Source of the DNA: Klebsormidium nitens
Lineage: Eukaryota; Streptophyta; Klebsormidiophyceae; Klebsormidiales; Klebsormidiaceae
Length of the DNA stretch: 64,000 nt
Direction of reading: 5' to 3'
Assembly: GCA_000708835.1 (NCBI GenBank)
Contig: DF237073.1
Coordinates: 1-64,000 of the forward strand
Shown: one piece after another, positions 45,228 to 60,868 of the stretch
How positions within the stretch are numbered: position 1 is the stretch's first letter
How the letters are laid out: each line of letters opens with the position of its first letter
Notes under the pieces: generated by a model
Told to the model about the DNA's origin: nothing
The model's database searches: none
The model's input: only the letters and a program-made list of their open reading frames with translations
Position numbers and translations under genes: made by a program

Positions 45228-48200
45228 ATGGCGGCGCCAATGCAGAATGGTGCTGGCGAAGCAGCAGGCAATGCTGAAGCACCTATGTTTGTCGGCATGA
45301 ATGAGCCGCTGGAGAGTGTCTTTGCGCGGTTGTTGGAGCACTTGGAGCGGAGTGGGCCGCTCAGTGGACGGCGAAGCCATTGGATCGATCTGCTGAGACA
45401 GGACATGCCCAGCTTGGATCGAAAGCAGAAGATTAAGACTACTTTCAAACTGGACGAGTTCCGGGAAGAGTTGGAGTCAGCATCCTCACAGGACGTCCGC
45501 CTCTTGGCAGACTCAGGATTCTTCAAGGTTCTCTGCGCGTGTCTCCGGGATGCCGATGCAGAGACTTTGGCATGTGCGACAGAGTGCCTCGGGCACTGCA
45601 TTAGGATTGTCCCTGAACTAATTGAGAAGGCCTGGGCATGGGGTGCTTTGAGGCCCGTAGCCACACTTATTTTGAAAGACTGGGAGGTGGCGGACGAGCA
45701 GGCTCTTTATTATGACTTGCCCCTTCAGCACTCCCTTTACTTTCTGGCGACCCTAGGAGGGCCCTGCAACTACGAACAGTTGCGGTGCTCGGAGGAAATA
45801 TGCGAGATCAGTAGGAAGTGCCTGAATTGGTTGAATAAACAGGGCGTGCAAAGGAGAGCTGCTGAGATGCTGGTGGCGCTGTCCAAAGCAAAGGCAGAGA
45901 GCAAGGACGGAGATGACTACCTCCCCTTTGTTTTCAACGCCACCTTAGTTCTCATGTTTGGTTCACATCCTTCGCTCCACTCAAAGGGGCGGCCTGGTGC
46001 CAGGCTGGAAAGTCAGGAGGGTAAGCAGGCTGCGTGATTCCCAGCAGAAACTCTGAGGAGAGACCTTCTCAGAAAACTGACCTCAGTGTTACATCCGTCA
46101 ATTTTCCAAACTCTGTATTTCCGTCAATCTTGCTAAACTTAGTGAATACATTCCTCGGAGTCATGACCTTGGAAGCTGTGAGCGTGAGTCGAGGCTGGGG
46201 CTTTGCATAATGACAACATATTGCTTCTCCCTACCATGTGAAGTTGCATTTCTTTTCAATCAGTGCATCTCATATTTTCTTGGGCAACGTACTGCTTGCT
46301 TCAGAGCCAGCAACATACCACAAGTCTATGGATGCAACAGGATGTCACAAACTGACTCCACGAACTTATTGCAATTGTTCCTTGTCCCTCAGGGCTGGGG
46401 GCCGCCGTGCTGCATTTCATTCAACTGTCCGGGAATCCAGAGTTTATGGAGCGCCCAGAGCCCCGCGGGATCGTAGAGAACAGCACCAAGCTCCTCCTCC
46501 TGCTTTGGTTGCCCTAGTGAGTGCTCAGAGGTTTTCTCGTCAATACCCACTAGTGTTGGTTCCTTCAAGTCGTCTTGTTTACTCTTCCGGATGAGCAATA
46601 CCAATTCAAAAGATTCTTTACATTCTTAAGAGTCAACAACAGCACCAGTGGGCCCTCTGGCGTTTGGAAACGTGTCGTTTTCCACATGTTTAGCAACCTG
46701 AATTCATCATGTAATAGATGGGGGAATTCTTATCAGCTTTCGAGGCTTCTTTCCAAGCAAAGTATTCTTCTTTCAACACCCTGGTTTTAAGCAGCTTACA
46801 ATGAGTTTGTCAGGCTACTCCGATCTCAATAAGTCTCTCACCTGGGGCTGAATCTGACTTGGAAACCATGCAGCAGCCACTTAGTTGCCTGGAAGAAGCC
46901 CTTGCCAGTGGCTTATTGTCGAATCTCGGTGTATCTTCTTTTCAATTACCTGCAGCTCGAGCGCCACCGACTCAGATGCTCTCAGGACGCGGAAGAAAGA
47001 GATTGCTGAGCACCCCGACATTCTCAAGGTCGCCCAAATCCTGAAGGAAGAGGCGGAGTCACAAAGCCATCCCGTGAAGGAAGTGAGCTGCTTTTACTGA
47101 TCGAGAATTTCCTTTCTGAAACTCCCATGTTGAACTGTTTTCCTTCCGTACCTAGATAAAACTTGCAACAGATGGTCAGGGTTGTTGAACGCTAGAAGAT
47201 ACCGATGCGGCTTGTCTAGGTGAGAAAGGAACGGTGTCAACGATCCAGGTGTTTTCGTCCTCCAACATAATAGTCCTGTGCAAGATCATCCGCTGTCTGA
47301 GCCGAAGTTGTACGTCGTTTGGAACACTTTGGAGACACTTCACCGGTTGCAATTGACCAACAAATCAGCTTGCCTCAATAAAGAACCGTTCAAGTCTGAT
47401 GAACGGAAGACCGCCAAGATTTGAATGTCCAAACAAGTTCAGGTCCAATTTCCCACCTTTTGCCGAAGTGTTCGTGAAGTACTGTTGACATCAAGCCGCT
47501 CTTGAGTCCTTCAGGACGTCACCGTCACCCTGGCTAAAGAGGCTGGTAGACTTCGACACAATTTTCTTGTGCTCAGAAGTCAGGGACCGATCTCTGATCC
47601 CCATTCTCTGCCACACTTGCAGTCCACAAAGGCCTGCTTCGCGGCCCTCGTCTGCCTCCTCACCTTCGAGCACCCGCGGCCCCTTCCGCGCGCGACCCTC
47701 GAGAGCGCTCTGCGCATTCTGTGCAATGCTGACGTCAGCGCGGACTGGCTGAGCTGGGACCGATGGAACGTCGTCCTGAACCGCCGGTTCCACGACAACA
47801 CCGTCTCGCCAACGTTCCTCCTGACCCACTTCTTCCCTGCTTTCCTCACCGCGTTCGCCGTCGAGGCCAACCGCTGCAAACCCGCCCGCATTTACGGCCC
47901 CGGTTTGCGGAAGCTCTTCGGCATGGTCGTGTTCCTATCCGGCTGCCTCTGGTTCTCCTACTGCCCGTTGCCGATGTCGTGGGGGACGCCGACCGGCAAG
48001 GAGGCAATCGTGATTCCCAAGGAACTGCTCCCCCGGTTGGTGGACCTCATGATCGAAACTAGAGCGGCCGCTGCGATGGCGTCCCTCACCGGCTTCGCGA
48101 TGTATCGGACGGCGGGGGAGGCGTGCGTGGGGCTGGCTCAAACGGCGGTACAGATGTCGCTCGCCACTTTGAGGCGCTTGAACGAGCAAATGATCCCGGC

Positions 48201-48744
48201 GCTGTTCCACGTCTCGCTGGACGTCTCCCGGGACGACGAGATCATGTGCCTCGCTCGGATGGGCCGTCCGTCGTCCTGTACGGACGAGCTCGTGTCCGGC
48301 ATGCCGGTATTTAAGGTCGAGGTTCTTGGTGCGGACAGCCACGAAGCAGACACCGTAAGGTATGTTTGGGCGCGGAACGTGGTCGAGATCAGTGCCGATG
48401 TGAAGCGTCGAAAAGCAAAGGTTCTCAGCCAGCTAGCGGTTGACATGCGTAGGATAGAGGACGTGCCACTCGTGTGGGAGCTTGACAAAGATGAGCAGCG
48501 GAGATTAGCAATGTTCAATAAGGATCGTCGGGGAGTGTTAAGTAGGCTACACGCGCGACCGCAAGCCGTTGACCCAAGTCATGGAACTGGGCACGGCAAA
48601 GATTCAAGGTGTGCCTCCTGCAGACTTGTCTTGACCAAAGCTAATTTAAAACGCTGTTCAAGGTGCCGTGCCACTACTTACTGTAGCGTTGCGTGCCAAA
48701 AGAAGGACTGGTCTGAACATAAGAACACTTGCAAAAAGACGTGA
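45228..48744 (+). CDS. large MYND zinc-finger protein, 4 exons
   Basis: Exons: 45228-46020, 46393-46516, 46956-47082, 47623-48744. All are in phase and give about 721 residues. The N-terminal region is alpha-helical and acidic, with armadillo-like stretches (ADSGFFKVLCACLRDADAET, TLACATECLGHCI). The central part (VNP-less, with FLSGCLWFSYCPLPMSW) is hydrophobic in places but has no clear membrane span. The last 45 residues form a complete MYND finger: CASC, CSRC, TYCSVACQKKDW, HKNTC, with spacing C-x2-C-x11-C-x2-C-x5-YC-x3-C-x7-H-x3-C. It shares little with the MYND protein at 34270 outside the finger. Function unknown; a protein-interaction role is inferred from the finger only. Confidence 0.85.
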
Positions 48745-49498
48745 CTTCGACCGGTGACTAACTAAATCACATCCGGATATTCAGGTAAGCTCACTTTGGC
48801 AGATTCAAATCTCGATGAGCGTTTCGACCATGCATTCATGTGTGGATACTATATAAGATCCGGAAGGGGGTCCGTATCTGAATCACTGACTCACCCGACC
48901 CGACTATAGCTACTAGCTTAAACTGCATGAGCTTGGATATATATCATTTAGACTGGGACTTACAGCATGCCCGGCATGATCGATAGTTCCTGACCGACCG
49001 GCTGCATCACACGTGCAAACATGACATGATGCATTATTTTGGTTGGACTAAATTAATTTCACATATATATGCGCGGCCGAGATTGGCTGAGATTATGTTC
49101 TCCAAATTTGAGAACTTTGATGCATATGGCTTTACTTCTAGTGTGGCGAAAATTGCGCCATGCAGTCACGATGCGCTGCATGTCCACTTATTGTGGGCGG
49201 GCCGGAAAGCTCAGTACGGAAGCCGCATGTAAATTCAGCGCATACAACATCAGCATGAATGCACATCTCAGTGACTGCAGTACTAAAGGAGAGACGAATG
49301 TGAAGGACAAAGAGACGCGGCCACAGCTTGGCACCTGAGAGAGTGTCTTATACGTACACAATCTTACCTTTGCTCGGCGACTCAGTTGGACAGTTAACAT
49401 GTACAGGCTCGCAAAGACCTTGATCTCAAACTTTCGTCACTCACTTGCAACCATCGCTGCCTACTTGTTGCGCTACCTATCTTGGAGCGGCCCTTACC
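48745..49498. other. convergent intergenic region, MYND gene and aspartate carbamoyltransferase gene
   Basis: It contains 3' flanks of both genes and AT-rich DNA with a TATATATG stretch near 49063-49070. No gene or RNA is recognised. Confidence 0.5.
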
Positions 49499-53128
<3,630 letters not shown>

Positions 53129-53607
53129 GGTTGAGAGTACTCCCCAATCTTTCCACAAGGAACTCAATTCGAGTAGCAACACACACCACTCAGTCTAGCT
53201 TCATAGAAAAACTTTGCACCACCACCAGCACCAGCTAGCGAGGAAGCGTCCAATGCACCTGATCTCAATTTAGTGGCCCTGTAATTCAAGCAAAGCTCCT
53301 CCTAAAGCAGCTGAGCTGCATGCAATCGGCTCGTGAATCAGTAACAGGCCTGGAAGGAAGATGCAAGGGCGCCCTGAAACTTGTGACTTCGTTGAAAAAC
53401 TTGGAGACTACAACCTACTAGTAGTATAGGGAGAAGTCTTTGGCGCGAAATCTCACAATCTCACCCTATGCTAGTTACTTCTGTCTAACTATTACCGAGG
53501 TCTCGAGCCATTACCACTCGCTAGTGACTAGATTCCCCACCAAGGCATGCAGGACTGGCCAGCTCAAAATCAGCAGCAGCTCAAACCAAAGTGAAGAGGC
53601 TTTCGCC
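53129..53607. promoter_or_regulatory. shared divergent upstream region of ATCase and NLE1 genes
   Basis: Only 479 bp separate the two start codons, which point away from each other. Both promoters and both 5' leaders must fit here unless leader introns exist. No clear TATA box was identified. Confidence 0.5.
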
Positions 53608-56600
53608 ATGGCGGCTAAGAACGTGATAGCTCAGCTGACAGACGCCGAAGGGAAGCCCCTGGGCACGCAGCTTGACCTGCCAGTTGATGCTGGGCCACCT
53701 CAGCTCGAAGCGCTGCTCAACCAATTGCTGCAGAACGATGAGGCGTTACCATATGCATTCTACATTGACAACAATGAGCTTCAGACGCAGCTGGGGCAGC
53801 ATTTGACAGACCACAAGGTGTCAGTAGAAACTGTGCTGCAGATAGTGTATCAGCCCCAGGCTGTGTTCAGGTGAGCGTCCGGTTTTAGGGTTTCGAGCTT
53901 GAGCGCTCTGCAATGCTGTGAGGAGAGAAAAGCTTGTTGCTTGCTCTCGCGATGCTGGGAGTGGTGCGCAGAATCATCTCAATATGTCTATTCAGCATTA
54001 TGGTCAGCATCATGGTTTGCTGTTTGTTGAGGTGGTGGGACAATTGATGGCAGGCTTATGTGAAGATTTATGATTGGACCGCATCTCTGGGCGTTCAATG
54101 TGGATGCAACGCTGTGCTGAAAATGGACAATCAGCTGTTGATCTGTGTGGTTTTCTTATGTAATAGGGCTTTTCTTTCATACTGACTGCATTCCAGCCAA
54201 AGACGTCCCCTATGTATCTCTCGTTCGTTTGAGCATGCTTATCAGTGGAGGAAGAGAACTTTTGACTGCAAGGGCGATCGTTATACCCCAAGCCTGCATT
54301 CAGATCTCAAAGCACTTCCTCTGAATTACACCACCCAAGCATCAAGGTCCATTTGAAGCAATTTGCCTGCTATTGACTTTCCATGAGTCCAATAAGCCAG
54401 AAGCCCCCTTCCCAACGTTGGACGCTCTTTCTACGGCCTCTTTCGCCCCCATGATCAGAAAGCCTCTTCGACCTTCTTATGGACCTCTGACTCTCCCTTC
54501 CTTACCTGAACATCACTCTTCCTTGCCCCCCTTTCCAAGTTTTGATGCTCTCATTTCTGTTTTTCATTTCTGTTTTGAGCAGTCACCTTCTAAGCCCCTT
54601 CTGTAAAACATCACCCCGAAGCCCCTCCCTTCCCTACTTTGTAACTGCCCCCATCACCGTTAGTCCCGTCTCTCCTCCGCACACCTCCTGACGTCTTCCA
54701 TCCTTCCTTTTGAAAAGGCCGTCTGATTTCAAGGTACTCTTGGGCACAAAAGTCCTGCAAAAAATGTCATACGACGGCCCACAATACATCTTGAAAATTG
54801 CCTTTGGCAACTCGAATAACCCTGTGGAGAAAGTTGTTTGGTCGCCCAAAGGGGGCTGGCTTCCCGCCTGCCCCCTTCGAACCTTCGCTTCATCTGTCCA
54901 GGATACGCTTCGTCACTCGTTGTACTGTCACCATCACGTTCTTGCTCCCCATAGCCCGACAACCTTTTTGTCATCCATGCAAAACCGCCAAGCTCCCTCT
55001 GTCCAGGATACGCCCCGTCACCCGCTGCACGGCGACAATCCCAGGCCACGCGGAGGCCGCCCTTGTAGAAACTGCCCCAATCACTGTCCTGTCTCTGCTT
55101 CCCTTAGTTACCGGCAAACTTTCCTGTTGTTTGAACCGCAAACTTTGTTTCACCGTCCAGGATACACCCCGTCACCCGCTGCACTGCCACAATTCCCGGC
55201 CACGCGGAGGCCGTCCTGAGCACCGCGTTCAGCCCCGACGGGCAGCACCTCGCGAGCGGCTCCGGCGACACCACCGTGCGCTTCTGGGACCTCCACACGC
55301 AGACCCCCCTCTTCACATGCTCCGGACACAAAAACTGGGTCCTCTGCATCGCGTGGGCCCCCGACGGGACGCAGCTCGCGAGCGGGGGGATGGACGGGGA
55401 CCTCTGGCTGTGGGATCCCCGGACCGGGAAAGCGGTTGCGGGGCCGCTGAAAGGGCATAAAAAGTGGATAACTAGTCTGGCGTGGGAACCGGCGCACCTG
55501 GCGGCCCCGTGCCGGAGGGTCGCGAGCGCGAGCAAGGACGCGGGGGTGCGGGTGTGGGACACGCAGACGAAGCGGTGTACGATGGTCCTGGCGCAGCACG
55601 CGCTGGCGGTGAGCTGCGTCAAGTGGGGGGGGGACGGGCTGATCTACTCCAGGTGAGGCAGGTGCGGCAGGGGATGATCTGTTACGCCCTTTTTGGTTTT
55701 TTTGTTGCAAGAAAAGTCGGGATCTGCCAGTGCCGGTTGGTGAAATCGGTTTCGAACAAGGTCGTATTAACAGGGTAATCTGCATTACTTGAAAGATGGT
55801 ATTGTTACTTATACCAGGAGCAAGGTGCAAATTTGTTCGTAAGCCAAGTTATGATGATGAGCGTGAAAGATGTTGTAGCGAAAGGCGCGGACGACTCTTA
55901 CTTTGAATTCAAACGACGGACAGCGGGCCAAGTTTGATGGTCGATGAAAACGCAGGATATTGACGTGCGGCTCAGCCACTGCAAGCTTCGCTGTATTTGT
56001 TGTGCGCACCGTTAATAAGGCGACTGGTCCCAAATCCTGCACCCCTTGGAGATTTGGCTGCCCTCAGTAGGCCAGGGTTGACGCTTGTGATTGGGTGAAG
56101 CTGTGACTTGGCAGCGTATCTCTTCGACTGATTGATCTGTGTACGCTAATGTTGGAAAGCCGAGGAGCTCCAAATGTGGCTCTCAGGATGTCAAAAGCGT
56201 GCCGGCCAGCTGGGCCTGCCTCTATTCGGTGCGGACCTATTCTTAAAAAGGAAAATTAGCCGCAACTCTACCTTACCCTGACCGATACAAAGGCGTTGGA
56301 GTCACACCCGTCCAGGCCTGAGGTTTGCACGGTTCCAGGGTCGACGAGAAAGCCAAATCCGCAACAGGACGCGCATCCCGGTCTCTTCGTTTAGACAGGC
56401 AGTTCTGGGCCCGTGCCCGCCCGTCGTTTGGTCCATTGCTCTTTCAGTGTCTTTTCTGCTCTGAGCAGCCCATTTGACGAGTAGCTATCATCGTTGGGTA
56501 CGCAGACCACACCGATCTTCCTCGCTTCTTGCAGCTCCTCGATTGAAGACAACAACTCAGATAAATCCTTTCTCTCATTCACAGACGTTTCCGTCCTCCC

Positions 56601-59436
56601 CTGCCTGCTCTCAGCGGCAGTCCGAACGACCTTGCCATTTGTGCAACTGTGCGTCAGAACAACGTTCTCAGATTCGTTTCATCCACTTATCCGTTCGTCC
56701 GTTCCTTCTTCCGTCTGTCCGTTCAGCCATTCCTCCGTCCGTCTGTCCGTCCATTCATTCGTCCGTCCTCTGATTCCGTTTCCGGTCATTCCGTTCCGCA
56801 GCTCGCGCGACTGTTCAATCAACGTGTGGGAGACGACGACGGGCAAGCTGATTCGGCAGCTGAAAGGCCACGGCCACTGGGTGAATACGCTCGCGCTCAG
56901 CTCCGAGTACGTCCTCCGGTCCGGACCGTTCGACCACACGGGGGCCAAGCCCAGCTCTCCGGAAGAGTGCAAAGAGAAGGCGCTTGCGAGGTGGGGCCAA
57001 CTTCAGTTTACTTGGTCTGTATACGTTCGCGGAGTTTGCTGTGTCTGGCCGCTTGGGCGATTGGACGATCTTGTAGTCCGCCCTTTGTTTCCGCTCTGGC
57101 GGATCCCAGATGTAGTTTGTAATTTGTTTCTGCGTTGTTTGATGGGATTGAAGGACGACTGGGAAGACCGTGGACGAAGACGGAGCCTCAGCATTGAGGT
57201 CACCGGTGAACAGGAAGAAGCGCAACGGTCGCTATTTCGTTGATAGTTGACGTTAGTGGAAGACAAGCTGGGGAAAAGCAGTTGGTTTCGATAGCCGTAG
57301 GTTGTCAGCATTTGGCGCCTTACGGAATAGGTTGGTTTTCGTGTAGAATACCCGCAGAGCATCAGGCTCCGATGGCGTCATATCTGACTCGCATTGGGGT
57401 CGGGCTTGATAGCGCAAAAGGCGCTGGGTCAAGTTGCTTCTCTGATCATATAGAGCCGTTCTTAAGGCGTTTCCTTCATGCAACCTCTGCAAACTTGTTG
57501 GCGAGCACCGGGCTTTCGGACGTTTTCTTCCTGGGTTTGTCAGCATCACGTCGAAGTTCTTCTGATAACTTCGTCGATGCGTTCCGACCCTCGAAGCGCG
57601 ATCATGAGCCCGCGCACGTGTCCTCAACCCTCTTTGCTCCGACCGTCTGCAAGCGTCAATGAAGGGCCCCTCCATCGGCATCTGGCAAACGATCAGCCCT
57701 AAGTGGGCTGATTCTCAACAGCGCCACAAACAGTTACAAAGAAATTGCGGAAAGGGCGTCGACATGCATATTACAAGCACTGTCCATCATTCGCCGGAAG
57801 CTTATCAAGCATGTCTCGCCTCAGGTACACTGCCGTTACAGGCGCCTCCCCCGAGCGCCTCGTCTCCGGCTCCGACGACTTCACGCTCTTCCTGTGGGAA
57901 CCGGGCGTCAGCAAGGCGCCAAAAGCGCGCATGACCGGCCATCAACAGCTGATCAATCAGGTGAGCCGTCTTGGGTCTGTTCACACAGAGCGGGTGTTGT
58001 TGATTTCGAGCGACTGTATAGCTGGGGCTGCCGTCGCTGAGAAAACACCGGGGGTGTTTTGCCAATCCGCCGATCGCACGGTCATACGTCAGCAAAAACA
58101 CCGCGGTTTTGCAAATAGTCACCACGCTCTGGAGCGTGGTGATGAAGTAAACTTTTGCGATGACAATTTCACCGTCGCACGGGACCATTTTTGCGTGCGC
58201 AAGGTACCCCCCGAATTGTGTGGGAGACTTCTGTCAATACAACACCTTCGGTTCTCGGCAATTTAATAAAAGTTCACGCGCTCTGTATGTATAAAGACCC
58301 CTAGTATGTGCAAAGCCGCCAGGTGTCCGACTTCGTTCGTTGTCGTGGCCAAATTCTGTGGTTTGGTCCGAGGGCTTCGTCTTACCTCTCGCAATGATGA
58401 TTTCATGATACTACACTGAATTCGCTGCGGAGTCCCCCTGATGAAGGCGGAGCGCTCTGAAGGTGGTTCTGAACCTTAAGAGACAGGCTACCTATATGTC
58501 CCCGCTGATACTCAAGGCGATTTATTGGGTTACCTTTGCCGAACGGACTCTTCCAAGTTGCTCCCTCTTTTTCCTGGCGTCTGTCTTTCCGTTGCACTCG
58601 TCATATCCGTCAGATATGACCAGGTGTCCTTCTTGCCGCTGCAAAAGTTGTCTTCCTCACCTTATCAGGTCTGTCCCTTATCGTCGATCTCGTCACAATT
58701 TTCACCAGGAGCGTCTCCGCCGTTGATTTTGCGGTTGCGTTCCCAGGTGTTCAAATCCGACTCTTCCAATCGATCTCGTCAGCATCGCCTCCGAACGCCC
58801 CTCTCGCCACTGCTTTCGCCGTGACAGTCCTAAGCGTGCAAGTCTGTATCGTAAGGAATTCGTCAAAGTTGTCACCGGAAGCATCGCTCGCCTTCGTTTT
58901 CGTCATCACCACCCCCAGCTTTTCAAGTTTGTAACCTTGCCGTCCGATCAAGTTATCAGATGCGGTTCCAACCGTTGATTCCGCCGTTCCGCTACCNNNN
59001 NNNNNNNNNNNNNNNNNNNNNNNNNNNNNNNNNNNNNNNNNNNNNNNNNNNNNNNNNNNNNNNNNNNNNNNNNNNNNNNNNNNNNNNNNNNNNNNNNNNN
59101 NNNNNNNNNNNNNNNNNNNNNNNNNNNNNNNNNNNNNNNNNNNNNNNNNNNTTCGACAAGTCCGTCAAGCTGTGGGACGGCTTCTCTGGCGCGTTCGTGG
59201 CGACATTCCGGAGCCACGTGGGCCCCGTGTACCAGATCGCGTGGTCGTCCGACAGCCGCATGCTGGTGTCCGGAAGTAAAGACAGTACGCTCAAAGTGTG
59301 GGACATGCGTACGCGGAAATTGAAAGAAGATCTGCCCGGACATGCGGACGAAGTATACGCGGTGGACTGGAGTCCGAACGGACAAAAAGTGGCGTCCGGC
59401 GGCAAGGACAAGGTGCTCAAGCTGTGGATGCACTGA
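53608..59436 (+). CDS. NLE1: Notchless homologue NLE1 (Rsa4) ribosome-assembly WD40 protein, 5 exons, one broken by a gap
   Basis: NLE1/Rsa4 works with the AAA+ protein Midasin (Rea1) in maturing the 60S ribosomal subunit in the nucleolus. Exons: 53608-53870, 55161-55652, 56802-56990, 57825-57960, and a last exon that begins in or before the gap (58997-59151) and reads 59152-59436. The visible phases agree. The N-terminal NLE (MIDO-interacting, ubiquitin-like) domain covers the first 88 residues (VIAQLTDAEGKPLGTQLDLP to IVYQPQAVFR). The WD40 propeller follows: GHAEAVLSTAFSPDGQHLAS, GSGDTTVRFWDL, GHKNWVLCIAWAPDG, SSRDCSINVWETTTGKLI, LVSGSDDFTLFLWEP, KSVKLWDGFSGAF, SGSKDSTLKVWDMRTRKL and GHADEVYAVDWSPNGQKVAS, ending LKLWMH. 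A WD strand of roughly 15-25 residues is hidden by N. Confidence 0.93.
54893..55225 (+). repeat. three copies of the NLE1 exon-2 acceptor and exon start
   Basis: The block GTCCAGGATAC...GTCACCCGCTGCAC occurs at about 54896, 55001 and 55155. Only the last is the real exon start (exon from 55161). The middle copy matches the true one at roughly 90 percent over 65 bases and even continues into the exon text (GGCCACGCGGAGGCC) before diverging. The first is shorter and more diverged. The two upstream copies could be used as alternative 3' splice sites, but only the real one leads into the WD40 exon in phase. Confidence 0.8.
56690..56775. repeat. degenerate TCCG/TCCA pyrimidine-rich tetranucleotide tract before an NLE1 acceptor
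   Basis: Imperfect tandem CCGT/TCCG/TTCA units just upstream of the acceptor at 56800-56801. It may act as an extended polypyrimidine tract. Apparent coding text through it is an artefact. Confidence 0.6.
58997..59151. other. assembly gap (155 N) at the start of the last NLE1 exon
   Basis: The flanks share no repeated sequence, so this gap probably hides real bases: the last intron end and the first codons of the exon. Conserved WD40 text resumes in frame at 59152 (FDKSVKLWDG). Confidence 0.85.
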
Positions 59437-60868
59437 CCGGATGCGCCGCGCGGGACCGAATGACGGAAGGAAGTACCGGAAACGGAGCGACGGAAGTCAA
59501 AAAGCAGTGCATCTCAGAAGGTCCCGGGCGCGAACGAATAGCAATTACGTACAAATTGCAGGTTAGATTTTGCACATCTGGCGATCTGTAATCAAGGACA
59601 ACGTCGGGTCAAATACTGATTCAGCGCAGCGGTAATCAAAAAGCTCCGGTTCGCTCATCGTGCTTGCAGCAAGGAAGTGCTCTCGAGGTCTGAAAGCTCG
59701 GTGTTTCGACTTCCGTGATCCTTGGTCCCACTAGACGGCCAATGCATGCTTTTCGGCATATATAAACTGCAGTACTGCATATTCTTACAGGATGCAGTCA
59801 CTACTTGATCGAAAAGAATCGCCCCTATTCATCCCAAATTACACTGACACGTTTAGTAGCACGAGAGCAGCTAGCGATGCAGTGCTCGTACTCATTATGC
59901 CTCATGAGAGTCTGCGCTCAGCTCGACGTAAGCTTATGATGATTGCTGACATGATCGAGCTAGCTGGTAATTGAAGTACGAAGTTGGTATGCAGCATGCA
60001 GAGCTGCACCGTCTGCAGGGGCCCTTCAAGACTCAAACCGTTGGCAACGTCTTGAACGGGCATTCCCTGTACACGGTTGTCGGACCAAATGAGAGATGTG
60101 CAAGCTCCAGGCCCGTAAAGTGTTTGTTCAGCGGGGATCACTCATGATGCATATGCACTTCTCGCGTCAACCCGAGAAGAGATAGCCGCGCCCGCGCACT
60201 GACAGTTGCTGGATGGTTCTGGCCTGCCTGGTAGGTCTTTCCGCGCGCTATCGGAGCGACGTACGCTTGAAGGCGCAAATGAATTGCTACTTGGAAGAGT
60301 AGCCGCTGTAGGCTGGAGCTGATCTGGTGTATACCGTGACGGTTTTAATTGATTCTGCGCAATCGAGAGCGACTGAAGGGTTCGTGACATCCCAACGTCA
60401 ACAAGCAGCGGCTCGAAGCCATTATGGGCGGCACTTTGAGCTAATGTCCTTTGTGCATGTTGCATGCGAAGCACGTGGAACGCAAGACCAAAGCACGTCT
60501 TAGTTTGATGTCCGATTGTGGTTCGTTTGGCTTAAGACTGCCAGGACGACTTATTAGCATCTCTGTCCCAACCAGTGCTGAGCAGTGTTAGCTAGTTTGT
60601 CAGAAGGGAGACTGCTGACGAGGACACCCTTGGATAAGTTTGCAGCTGAGAAAGCGTCACGCTTGAAATGATCTTCTTGCGAGTGACTCAAAGCAGTGTC
60701 GAAGCCGCACTACCAAACTCCTCGCTCCTTCCCTCCAAGTTGCGCTGCCGTTCTTCAAATAGACGCTCGCCGCCCGTTCTGCCCATCCTCTCATCCAGCT
60801 CTCTAGCTTTCTTGCTTTCCGGCGTCTCTGTTCTCTTCCCCTTTCCCCGAGACTATCGACTGCGAACC
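59437..60868. other. intergenic region, NLE1 to oleosin-like gene
   Basis: It contains the presumed NLE1 3' UTR and the upstream region of the next gene. A TATATAAA at 59759-59766, with CCAAT at 59739-59743, lies about 30 bases before a 60-codon frame at 59792-59974. That frame has no family match and may be chance. Confidence 0.4.

Noticed and set aside
56494-57243. 249-codon plus-strand frame around the third NLE1 exon
   Set aside because: Only the part at 56802-56990 is WD40 sequence. The rest translates a TCCG-type repeat tract and flanking introns.
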